Positions 48,252-55,398 of a stretch of DNA of 55,398 nt are shown here, one piece after another. The notes beneath the pieces are model-generated. The model saw only the letters and a list, made by a program, of their open reading frames with translations, searched no databases and had not been told where the DNA came from. This DNA is from an uncultured Alphaproteobacteria bacterium (lineage in GTDB: Bacteria; Pseudomonadota; Alphaproteobacteria; CAAHEQ01; UBA3637). The number at the start of each line of letters is the position of its first letter. The stretch's first letter is position 1. Location: positions 1 through 55,398 of the forward strand of contig CALGXF010000002.1 of the NCBI GenBank assembly GCA_937935995.1, written 5' to 3'. The translations under genes were made by a program, and so were the position numbers.

Positions 48252-48281
48252 TAAAATCAATCAGATAAAGGGGATTGCCAA

Positions 48282-49664
48282 ATGCCAGAAACAAAAGAAA
48301 AAATGATTTCCAAACGTGAACGAATTATTCGGATGAATGCGGCCTTAAAGGAATTAATGGAAGGGAAAACCATTTATCGTCCGCAGAAATTGAATACAGA
48401 TTACTTTGATAAAGCGATTGAATTCATTACATTCGGCGCGCATCCGGATATGGAAAATGCGGCTGGGGAAACGTTGCTTTATCAAGCAATTGCCATGCAA
48501 AATGTCGAGGCATTGAAAAAATTGGTAAAAGTGCCGGGAATTAATTTGAATAAACGGATTCGGCCACGCGGGTTTGTCAGCAATGTGAAAACGTTTATAC
48601 AACGCACGGGGGATTACCTGTCAAAACTGACGGGACTTCCGTTGACGATTCGATTTGAATCTCAAAAAGGGATTTCTCCTGTTTACTTTGCGATGGAAAC
48701 AGGGCAGGTTAAAATGATTGATATTTTAAAAGAAGCCGGCGCGAATTTGGATCGCCGGAATCGCTATAAACAATCTCCGCTTTTGGCCGCGAAACGCGAT
48801 ATTCAAACACCGGTTGCGCAAAAATTGGAAGCGTTGGGGGCGCATGAAGTCGGTAAACATTCCAAATCAAAACAATCCATAACGGTGAACGGGTTGTTAC
48901 ATCAATTGAATGAAAAAGGCAAAAAAGTCAAACAAAAAGCAGTTGCCGTTATGCATCAATCCAAAGCGGCTCATCGACCCAAAAATTTCACGTTGGTAAT
49001 GCCGGTTAAGCCAAAAGATTATGAATTACAAAAGGCGTTGTCCGAATTTGAAGAAGGCTGGGCTTACATGGCTCCGACAGGGCGCGACAGAGCGTTTGAA
49101 CGCCACTTTACGAAATGTATTCAATTGGTGAAGGAGGGCGCTAATCCGAATATCAGTGTGTCGCCGCATTTTGTCGGTAAAGCCAAGCATTATACGTTGT
49201 TACATCAGGCAGCGGCTTCCAAACAAATTCATTGGGTGCAAGAAGTGTTAAAACTGCCGGACGTTGATCCGAATGTGTGGGATGATCATGGAACGCGGCC
49301 GATTCACATTGTTGCGAAACGTCAACACAGCGGTGCGGATATTATGAAGGTTTTATGTTCTGTTCCCGGCATTGATTTAAATGCACAGGATGAAAAAGGA
49401 AATACACCGATGTACTATTTAATTCAAGGTGCCGGTTTATCGAAAAACGGCGGTCCCGTCACCAGTGCCAAAGAATTATGGGAAACTGGCAAGGTTGATT
49501 TGGATATTAAGAATAATGTCGGTGAAAGTTGTCGGAGCTTACTGACCTTTGTTCCGGGTGACGTTGCGTCGTATTTGCGTAAAATGACCGAAAAGAAAGA
49601 ACTGACGGTTCAGGATATGATTCGGATGCGGGCTCAAGGGCAAAAAATCGATGCCAACCGTTAA
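48282..49664 (+). CDS. Cytoplasmic ankyrin-repeat protein
   Basis: The protein is 460 residues without a signal peptide. It has two ankyrin blocks: one at about 55-190 ('AGETLLYQAIAMQNVEALKKLVKVPGINLNKR', 'GISPVYFAMETGQVKMIDILKEAGANLDRRN') and one at about 270-430 ('YTLLHQAAASKQIHWVQEVLKLPDVDPNVWDDHGTRPIHIVAKRQ', 'IDLNAQDEKGNTPMYYLI'). They are joined by a basic linker (about 190-255, many Lys). It overlaps the HNH gene by 14 bases, so the two are probably made together. Confidence 0.85.
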   Translation: MPETKEKMISKRERIIRMNAALKELMEGKTIYRPQKLNTDYFDKAIEFITFGAHPDMENAAGETLLYQAIAMQNVEALKKLVKVPGINLNKRIRPRGFVSNVKTFIQRTGDYLSKLTGLPLTIRFESQKGISPVYFAMETGQVKMIDILKEAGANLDRRNRYKQSPLLAAKRDIQTPVAQKLEALGAHEVGKHSKSKQSITVNGLLHQLNEKGKKVKQKAVAVMHQSKAAHRPKNFTLVMPVKPKDYELQKALSEFEEGWAYMAPTGRDRAFERHFTKCIQLVKEGANPNISVSPHFVGKAKHYTLLHQAAASKQIHWVQEVLKLPDVDPNVWDDHGTRPIHIVAKRQHSGADIMKVLCSVPGIDLNAQDEKGNTPMYYLIQGAGLSKNGGPVTSAKELWETGKVDLDIKNNVGESCRSLLTFVPGDVASYLRKMTEKKELTVQDMIRMRAQGQKIDANR

Positions 49665-50286
49665 GCATACTTGGGCAAGTGATACATTGGATGCCTTGAT
49701 TGAATTGGGCGGGCAGGCTTCTTTGCAAGAGATATATGAACAAGTCCGTCGAATTCGCGCGCTTCGTAAAGACACATGGCCGCCCAAAGCGAAAGAAATT
49801 ATCCGAAAAGAAATTAAATTTCGTGCCAAAGAGTCTTCGGCTTTTCTGGGAAAGGAAGAGATTTATTATCCTGTTTTCGGCATTGGCGGCGGTGTTTGGG
49901 CGTTGAAACAAAAACGCCGTGAACGAGAACATTTTACGAAACATGAAATCAAAGATATTCCGTTCAAAGACAGATATCACATTGAAGGAGAGTTAAAAGA
50001 AAAAACGGTTTTAGCTTATTCGCGTAATCGGGCAAATGTCTTGGCATGCAAAGAACGTGACGGATATACTTGTCGGGCTTGTTCGTTCAGTTGCGATGGA
50101 AAAATTGTCGAAGCGCATCATTTAGAACCGCTTTCTTTATCCAAACGGAAAAAGGTCGGATTGCAAGACTTAATTACTTTGTGTCCGACATGTCATCGGG
50201 TGGCACATTTGTTAATTGACATGCATTTTGACAAATACGCCGATGCGGCGGCGTTAATTCAAGCTATTCGTCGGATGCGTCGATAA
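49651..50286 (+). CDS. HNH endonuclease with N-terminal winged-helix domain
   Basis: The protein is 211 residues. Residues 8-85 ('TLDALIELGGQASLQEIYEQVRRI...GIGGGVWALK') form a winged-helix domain like those of restriction-associated nucleases. The HNH core lies at about 130-195: 'VLACKERDGYTCRACSFSC', 'VEAHHLEPLS' and 'DLITLCPTCHRVAH', with four Cys to bind structural zinc and a catalytic His in the AHH motif. It resembles McrA-type nucleases that may sense modified DNA. The start overlaps the ankyrin gene. Confidence 0.88.
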   Translation: MPTVKHTWASDTLDALIELGGQASLQEIYEQVRRIRALRKDTWPPKAKEIIRKEIKFRAKESSAFLGKEEIYYPVFGIGGGVWALKQKRREREHFTKHEIKDIPFKDRYHIEGELKEKTVLAYSRNRANVLACKERDGYTCRACSFSCDGKIVEAHHLEPLSLSKRKKVGLQDLITLCPTCHRVAHLLIDMHFDKYADAAALIQAIRRMRR

Positions 50287-50293
50287 GTTTTGC

Positions 50294-50321
50294 TTGCATT
50301 CATATGTACTTTTGCTATAGT
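50294..50321 (+). promoter_or_regulatory. Promoter of the gtrA-like operon
   Basis: TTGCAT (50294-50299), a 16-base spacer and TATAGT (50316-50321) lie 20 bases before the start at 50342, with AAAGGAAG as ribosome binding site. Confidence 0.5.
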
Positions 50322-50341
50322 GATGGCAAAAGGAAGCAAAA

Positions 50342-50770
50342 ATGTTGAGACTTTATCGGTGGGCAGAACAAATTTGGTTCAAGATCCCTGAAAAATTTCG
50401 ATTTTTATTGGTCGGCGGATTTAATACCGTGGTAGCCTATGCTCTTTTTGTGACTTTATATTGGTTGCTGCATGGGTTTTATGCGTTGGCGGTTGTTTTG
50501 CAATACATTTTAACGGTTCAGCTTTCTTTCATAACGATGCGCTATTATGTTTTTCGCGGAACAGGGCCTTTTTTCAAAGAATATGTAAAGGCGGTTTCGG
50601 TTTATATTTGGTTATTGTTTTTTAACATGGCTTGGTTATTTGTGTTTATTGACGGCTTGCACTTGAATGCTTATGTATCGCAAGCATTTTATATTGTCGC
50701 CAGCACCGTTTTAACCTATCTTTTCCATAAACATTTTTCATTTAAAGTCAAGGGAGATGCTTTATCATGA
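50342..50770 (+). CDS. GtrA family membrane protein (putative lipid-linked sugar flippase)
   Basis: The protein is 142 residues with four membrane spans and the GtrA hallmark 'FRFLLVGGFNTVVAYALFVTLYWLL' at the N-terminus. GtrA-like proteins are thought to flip polyprenyl-phosphate sugars across the inner membrane. It overlaps the oxidoreductase gene by four bases, and a GT39-type transferase that would use such a donor follows. Confidence 0.9.
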   Translation: MLRLYRWAEQIWFKIPEKFRFLLVGGFNTVVAYALFVTLYWLLHGFYALAVVLQYILTVQLSFITMRYYVFRGTGPFFKEYVKAVSVYIWLLFFNMAWLFVFIDGLHLNAYVSQAFYIVASTVLTYLFHKHFSFKVKGDALS

Positions 50771-52329
50771 AAACGGCTTTAATCATCGGAGCGGGGCCGG
50801 CCGGATTAACGGCGGCTCATTTTTTGTTAAAACAGACGGATATTCATCCGATTGTTATTGAACAAGCGTCTTTTATCGGCGGTATCAGCGCGACGCAGGA
50901 TTACAAGAACAATAAAATGGATATGGGCGGGCATCGGTTTTTCTCTAAATCCCAAAAAGTCATGGATTGGTGGGAAGAAATTTTACCGCTTCAAGGCGCT
51001 CCGAGCAAAGATGATTTAATTTTAAACCGCAATGTTCCTTTATCAACGTTGCCGCAGGCGCCCGATCCCGAAAAAGAAGACGGTGTTATGTTGCAACGCC
51101 AACGCTTTTCACGCATTTACTACTTGCGTCGATTTTTTGATTATCCGGTTTCTTTAAGCTTAAATACCGTTTTGGGTTTAGGACCCGTCAAAATGACGAA
51201 AATTTGTTTGTCTTATGCGAAAGTGTTGTTGCATAAGCGGCCGGAAAACAGTTTGGAAGACTTTTTTATCAATCGTTTCGGCAAAGAATTGTATTTGACT
51301 TTTTTCAAAGATTACACGGAAAAACTATGGGGAATTCGATGCAGCGAAATTTCGGCCGAATGGGGCGCTCAACGTGTTAAAGGCATTTCCATTCGTAAAA
51401 TCTTGGCCGATATGATGCGCTCTGTTTTAGGGTTGAAAAACAATAAAAATACGGAAACAAGTTTAATTGACGCTTTTATTTATCCGAAATACGGGCCGGG
51501 ACATTTGTGGCAGGAAGTGGCCAAGCGCGTTCAGGAAAACGGCGGAGAAATTCATTTGAATACGCAGGCTGTCGAGGTTTTGACGGACGGGGCGTATGTG
51601 ACGGGCGTTGTTGTTCAAAAATCTGACGGCTCTCGCCAAACAATCCGGGCTGATTATGTTTTGTCAACGATGCCCGTGAAAGAATTAATTCAAAAAATGG
51701 GGGCTTCTGTTCCGAAAAACGTTCAAGACGTTGCAAATGGTTTGATGTATCGTGATTTTCGGACTGTCGGATTGCTTTTAAAAGGGCTTAAACTGAAAAA
51801 TAAAACAAAGCATAAGACCGTGAACAACATTATCCATGACACATGGATTTATATTCAAGAAAAGGATGTTCATCTGGGACGCGTTCAGATTTTCAATAAC
51901 TGGAGCCCGTATTTGGTTCATGATTTTGAAAATACAGTATGGATTGGGTTAGAATATTTTTGCCGGGAAGGCGATGAATTGTGGGAAATGACGGATGCAG
52001 ATTTCATTCAACTGGGCATCCGGGAAGCTGCCCAAATCGGGTTGATTGATAAAGAGGCTGTTCTGGATGCGTGCTCATTTAAAGTACCGAAAGCGTATCC
52101 CGCTTATTTCGGAACGTATGCTTCGTTTGACACGGTTAAAAACTATGTGAATCAATTTGATAATTTATATCTGATGGGACGCAACGGCATGCATCGTTAC
52201 AACAACATGGATCACTCCGTTTTGACGGCAATGACGGTTGTGGATAATATAGTGCATCATGTAACGGACAAAGAAAATATATGGTCTATTAATACGGAAC
52301 AAGAATATCATGAAGAAAAACAAACTTGA
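50767..52329 (+). CDS. FAD-dependent oxidoreductase (protoporphyrinogen oxidase/UGM-like)
   Basis: The protein is 520 residues. The N-terminal Rossmann dinucleotide motif 'ALIIGAGPAGLTAAHFLL' and then 'QASFIGGISATQDYKNNKMDMGGHRFF' match FAD amine-oxidase/UDP-galactopyranose-mutase-like proteins. The C-terminal 'LYLMGRNGMHRYNNMDHSVLTAM' is the second FAD-contacting block. Enzymes of this type are often found with GtrA and glycosyltransferases in envelope-glycan clusters. The exact sugar substrate is unknown. Confidence 0.85.
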   Translation: MKTALIIGAGPAGLTAAHFLLKQTDIHPIVIEQASFIGGISATQDYKNNKMDMGGHRFFSKSQKVMDWWEEILPLQGAPSKDDLILNRNVPLSTLPQAPDPEKEDGVMLQRQRFSRIYYLRRFFDYPVSLSLNTVLGLGPVKMTKICLSYAKVLLHKRPENSLEDFFINRFGKELYLTFFKDYTEKLWGIRCSEISAEWGAQRVKGISIRKILADMMRSVLGLKNNKNTETSLIDAFIYPKYGPGHLWQEVAKRVQENGGEIHLNTQAVEVLTDGAYVTGVVVQKSDGSRQTIRADYVLSTMPVKELIQKMGASVPKNVQDVANGLMYRDFRTVGLLLKGLKLKNKTKHKTVNNIIHDTWIYIQEKDVHLGRVQIFNNWSPYLVHDFENTVWIGLEYFCREGDELWEMTDADFIQLGIREAAQIGLIDKEAVLDACSFKVPKAYPAYFGTYASFDTVKNYVNQFDNLYLMGRNGMHRYNNMDHSVLTAMTVVDNIVHHVTDKENIWSINTEQEYHEEKQT

Positions 52330-53746
52330 TTTATTCGGCATTTTGTTTTGGGGGTTAATTGGCATTTTTGTTCTGTTTCTTGCCTTTATGTACGGATACA
52401 GCGCCTTTTCATACAGAATTACGGTAGACGAATGGGAACATATGCAAGCCTCTTGGATGATTGGGCAGGGAATGGTTCCTTTCCGGGACTTTTTTGAACA
52501 TCATCATCCGTTGATGTGGTATTTGACGGCACCGTTTTTAAGGGATAATCCGAGCTTGTTGGCTTTTAACGGCGCCCGATTGATGACTTTAATCGTTTTT
52601 GTGGTAAACTGCGGATGGGTTTACGGGATTGCACGCTCGTTAAGCGGTCGAAAGACTGTTTCTTTTTTAAGTTTGTTTTTTTACATGGTCAGCTATATAA
52701 CACTGACCGAGTTCGCAGATTTCAGGCCGGACCATTTCATGATTTGCATGATGTTGGGCGGCATTTGGTTTTTATTAAGATACCTTGAAAAACAACGGAC
52801 GCTTGATTTAAGCATTTCCTTTTTCCTGTTTTTCCTGTCATTTTGTTTTTTGCAGAAAATTATCCTTTTCTTTATTCCGCTCGGCGGATTGTTTTTGGTG
52901 CTTTTGTGGGATAAACGCGTTTCCTTCAAAACCGTATGGGCGGCCAGTGTTTTGCCGCTGATTTGTACGGCAGCTTACGTTTTTTATTTGTGGATGACGA
53001 ACAGCCTTGTCGACTATTTTGAACTCAATTGGTTGTTGAACAAAGCTTGGTTTCGAAATTACGAAGAAAGCATTCCTTTTTCCTGCCAACTTTATGTGAG
53101 CGGCGGGTTGATTGCGGCCGTGATTTTGGCTTTCCGGAGTGAAAGTTGGCGCAATCGGTTTTTCTTTACGTTGACGATTCTTTATTTCGCCGTGTGGTTT
53201 GCTTTTCCGAAGCCTTATCATGTGTATTATCTGTCAATTGTTCCGTTTTTGGCTGTTTCATGGGGCTTTTTTGTGGAAAGATGTTTGTCTCATAAATGGC
53301 GTTGGGTTGGCTTTCTTTTTGTCGGCTTTTTGGCCGTTGAAAACAGTTTTTATTTTGCGCCGCGATTTGAAAACGGATATTCATCTTATCAGTCTATGTC
53401 ATATATCTTGTCTGCCATGAAACCGGATGAGCAGGTCGTGAGTTTTTCTTCTTCTTTCCTTGTTCCGTTTCATCAACCTGTTTCATACTATTGGTTTGGG
53501 TTAAGTCGGGGAGCATTTTGGGATAATATGCTGTTTCATCGATACCCTTTGCCGGATTTAAATCAGGCTTTGTTGGACGAAAAAACGCGATTTGTACGTG
53601 TGGGATTTATTTATAATCAGCAATATGCCGATAACACAGATGTTTCATGGATTGCTTACCAACCGGATGAAAAGATTTTAAATCAATTTTATCGCAAAAC
53701 ATTTTATCCTTTTATTTATGAGCGCAAATCTAGTGCGTCAAAATAA
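52310..53746 (+). CDS. ArnT/GT39-like integral membrane glycosyltransferase
   Basis: The protein is 478 residues with about ten membrane spans. A periplasmic first loop 'YRITVDEWEHMQASWMIGQGMVPFRDFFEHHHPLMWYL' carries the acidic DE motif of GT-C enzymes (GT39/ArnT type). It probably transfers a sugar from an undecaprenyl-phosphate donor to a surface glycan or lipid A. It overlaps the oxidoreductase gene by 20 bases in a different frame. Confidence 0.85.
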   Translation: MKKNKLDLFGILFWGLIGIFVLFLAFMYGYSAFSYRITVDEWEHMQASWMIGQGMVPFRDFFEHHHPLMWYLTAPFLRDNPSLLAFNGARLMTLIVFVVNCGWVYGIARSLSGRKTVSFLSLFFYMVSYITLTEFADFRPDHFMICMMLGGIWFLLRYLEKQRTLDLSISFFLFFLSFCFLQKIILFFIPLGGLFLVLLWDKRVSFKTVWAASVLPLICTAAYVFYLWMTNSLVDYFELNWLLNKAWFRNYEESIPFSCQLYVSGGLIAAVILAFRSESWRNRFFFTLTILYFAVWFAFPKPYHVYYLSIVPFLAVSWGFFVERCLSHKWRWVGFLFVGFLAVENSFYFAPRFENGYSSYQSMSYILSAMKPDEQVVSFSSSFLVPFHQPVSYYWFGLSRGAFWDNMLFHRYPLPDLNQALLDEKTRFVRVGFIYNQQYADNTDVSWIAYQPDEKILNQFYRKTFYPFIYERKSSASK

Positions 53747-54374
53747 TGTACAGGTCTTTATTCAGCCACTGTGCGCAAAAAACATCTTCTACCTTTTTGA
53801 TTTTGCGCTTTTTCAACTGTTGAAGTAACCAAGATTTTGTTTTACCGATTTGATGTAAATTTTCTTCGTTGATGACGCCGTTGTCAATTAACAACAAAGC
53901 AAAGTATTCATCTGATTTTTTAACGATGGTCAGCTGTCCGTCAATTTCGATTTGCGCTAATTTGACTTCTTTGAGTGAATGGATATCTTTGTTGCGCAAA
54001 AGCGACATAAAATCAGTCATGCTCATTTTCATGCGTTTAAGCTTTTCTATATCCAGTTGTCCGTTATTGATGACAATCGTTGGAACGCCGACCATGATTT
54101 TTCGTCCCCAAGCGGTAGAGTTGGTTAAGTAACTGGTCGTATAAATGATTAAAAAGTAAGCTGAAACGATTAAGATAAAACCGGACAAAGTAATATCTGT
54201 GTTATAGAGGTATCCGCCTAGGATGCCGCCTAAAATAAAGTTGCTGATTAAATCAATGGATGTCATTTGCGCCAATTGACGTTTGGCTCCGGAGAATTGG
54301 AAGAAAAACAAGATAAGGCAAAAAGCGGCTGCCAGTTTAAATGCGACCCAAAAGTAATAGTCAAAATTTTCCAT
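53730..54374 (-). CDS. DUF421/YetF family membrane protein
   Basis: The protein is 214 residues. There are three membrane spans in the first 95 residues, with 'QMTSIDLISNFILGGILGGYL' typical of DUF421, then a cytoplasmic part with 'MVGVPTIVINNGQLDIEKLKRMKMSMTDFMSLLRNKDIHSLKEVKLAQIEIDGQLTIVKK', the conserved YetF/YcaP domain. The family's function is unresolved. It is convergent with the glycosyltransferase, with 17 bases of overlap. Confidence 0.92.
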   Translation of the reverse strand: MENFDYYFWVAFKLAAAFCLILFFFQFSGAKRQLAQMTSIDLISNFILGGILGGYLYNTDITLSGFILIVSAYFLIIYTTSYLTNSTAWGRKIMVGVPTIVINNGQLDIEKLKRMKMSMTDFMSLLRNKDIHSLKEVKLAQIEIDGQLTIVKKSDEYFALLLIDNGVINEENLHQIGKTKSWLLQQLKKRKIKKVEDVFCAQWLNKDLYIILTH

Positions 54375-54481
54375 ATTTTCCCCCTTGTTTTTAAATAGAG
54401 CAGGCTATATCGGATTTCAACCGGTGTTTTGTTTGACGAAGCCGGCATGATTTGCTAGGATGTTTTTAAAGGAGAGTTGAA

Positions 54482-54931
54482 ATGGCTTCATTTGTTGTTC
54501 AAAAATACAATCAACGATTTTATATTCGGTCGGTTCCGTCATTCGAAGAAGAAACATACGCGTGGCAAAACAGCGAAAAGAATTTGATTTTATACATGGC
54601 GGCTTGTCAAGGGAAGGTTGATTTTGTTCTGACTTTGTTGGATTTAGGTGCCGAATTTCCGGCTATTCGGGTTAAAGATGTGACGACAGTGGCGGTTGAC
54701 GGACAAAAGGAAGACGGGAAAAAAGAATCCATGCACGCTGTTATTTTTGACAGTTCCAGAACGCACCAAGTATTAACGGGAACGCCTTTGGATCGAAGAC
54801 CGATGGTTTTAAAAATGGTAAAAGGATTGAAAGCGGCGCCTAAAAGCGTCTCACAGCATCAGGCTTTGCGTCGAATAGTATTAATGCACCATTATTTGCC
54901 GGTTTTATACACGGCCTATGTCCGTGAATAA
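54482..54931 (+). CDS. Unknown protein with a single ankyrin-like repeat
   Basis: The protein is 149 residues with a GGAGAG ribosome binding site. 'NLILYMAACQGKVDFVLTLLDLGAEFPAI' at about 38-66 looks like one ankyrin unit, and the rest is unrecognised. It could be a decayed relative of the ankyrin proteins at 48282 or a stand-alone small protein. Confidence 0.6.
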   Translation: MASFVVQKYNQRFYIRSVPSFEEETYAWQNSEKNLILYMAACQGKVDFVLTLLDLGAEFPAIRVKDVTTVAVDGQKEDGKKESMHAVIFDSSRTHQVLTGTPLDRRPMVLKMVKGLKAAPKSVSQHQALRRIVLMHHYLPVLYTAYVRE

Positions 54932-55398
54932 TATTTTGTAGGGGCTACTCCCCAAGTATGACAATAAAATATATTGATTTTATTTTTTCGAAAAACATTT
55001 GTTGAAGAAGGGAACGCCGGGTAAAGTTTAAAAGAACAAAAGGGGATACCAGCATTCTCATGATTGCCTGAACAAGGTGAGGTGAATTTTAAAAAGGTTT
55101 GAATCGCGTGTCTGGGGTGCGGGAGTGGGATTTATTCGGCCTTTTGGGCCTCACCCGATGGGCCGGCTCATGATATTCGCCGTTACCTTGTCGCTAATCG
55201 GCGTTCTTCCGCCCGCCTGCGACGACGGTCGAACCTCACTTTTTCGTGCGCTTCAAACCCACCGCGCTCCCATTACAAAAAAAACGCCCAGACGGACGTT
55301 TTTATTTTCCTTGGTTGCGGGGGTGGGATTTATTCGGCCTTTTGGCCTCACCCGATGGGCCGGCTCATGATATTCGCCGTTACCTTGTCGCTAATCGG
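54932..55398 (-). repeat. Tandem tRNA-end repeat units (minus strand), cut by the window end
   Basis: From 54932 to about 55105 I see no gene. From there two near-identical units about 198 bases apart (55119-55201 and 55317-55398) lie on the minus strand. Reading leftward from 55398: a structured insert ending GGCCAAAAGGCC-GAATAAATCCC, then CCCAC-CCCCGCA-A-CCA ending at 55312 (T-stem, acceptor strand, discriminator and CCA in exact tRNA format, matching initiator tRNA), then a terminator (AACGTCC/GGGCGTT plus T run, about 55273-55302), then AAGTGAGGTTCGA, and the second unit. The layout is that of the array at 38424. Confidence 0.7.

Noticed and set aside
55125..55370. 81-residue frame at the right end
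   Set aside because: It reads across two copies of the repeat unit (FIRPFG appears twice) and a terminator.
1..55398. CRISPR array or IS element
   Set aside because: The tandem repeats present (15906-15950, 38424-38815, 55105-55398) lack regular repeat-spacer structure, and no transposase gene was found.

Overview
The window is a stretch of chromosome from a Gram-negative bacterium carrying one complete 35 kb prophage (3311-38423). The host flanks encode a lipid A phosphoethanolamine transferase, ankyrin proteins, a GtrA/glycosyltransferase cassette and a DUF421 membrane protein. The prophage genes (DUF6362-type protein, KTSC protein, Cro with a 'PNDF' ending) are of kinds common in Alphaproteobacteria, so an alphaproteobacterial host is my best inference. 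No rRNA or other taxonomic marker is present. Base composition looks moderately AT-rich throughout, and visibly more so in 36.2-38.4 kb; I did not count it.

Layout: 1-3257 holds two putative secreted/cell-associated HExxH metallopeptidase-like proteins and a MazG-like pyrophosphohydrolase, all leftward. A tRNA-Pro(CGG) gene (3258-3334) is the attachment site. Its last 24 bases (3311-3334) recur exactly at 38400-38423. Inside the prophage, 3522-9243 is a leftward early operon (Rha, tyrosine integrase, small HTH protein, YopX, SSB-like protein, Gp157, ERF annealing protein). The 9.25-12.0 kb segment is a lambda-like immunity region: two divergent promoters carry the same 15-bp operator (TTACC-N5-GGTAA) three times each with nearly the same spacing, flanking a Panacea-type antitoxin/toxin pair, small membrane proteins and the CI-like repressor. 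From 12.0 to 15.3 kb the rightward operon holds Cro, a VRR-NUC nuclease, an O-like replication protein, a helicase-loader-like protein and a DUF6362-like HTH protein. It is interrupted by two opposed cargo units with their own promoters (a KTSC protein and YafQ/DinJ). From 15.9 to 36.15 kb comes the late operon: iterons, small and large terminase, T7-type connector/portal, scaffold, capsid, tail tubular A and B, three internal virion proteins, tail fibre, then holin-like protein, T4-type lysozyme and a unimolecular-spanin candidate. A leftward RloA/RloB-like ATPase-TOPRIM defence pair sits just inside attR.

Taken together, the virion is T7/podovirus-like, but there is no phage RNA or DNA polymerase. 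Gene control is lambdoid, and cargo genes (toxin-antitoxin and defence) sit at the usual moron positions.

Right of the prophage, 38424-38815 is a tandem array of tRNA-3'-end-bearing repeats, and a related array lies on the minus strand at the window's right end. The first carries tRNA-Pro 3' ends and the second carries what looks like initiator-tRNA 3' ends. Host genes then follow: an exported ankyrin protein, an HSL-type esterase, a promoter-to-terminator structured RNA of about 360 nt (41530-41891) just upstream of a small HTH gene pair, EptA, a GH77/PHP/kinase-like leftward operon, an ankyrin-HNH overlapping pair, a GtrA/FAD oxidoreductase/GT39 cassette and DUF421. The strongest candidates for undescribed biology are the tRNA-end repeat family, the 41.5 kb structured RNA, the Panacea partner protein, and the apparent poly-A frameshift in the ORF6C-like gene.
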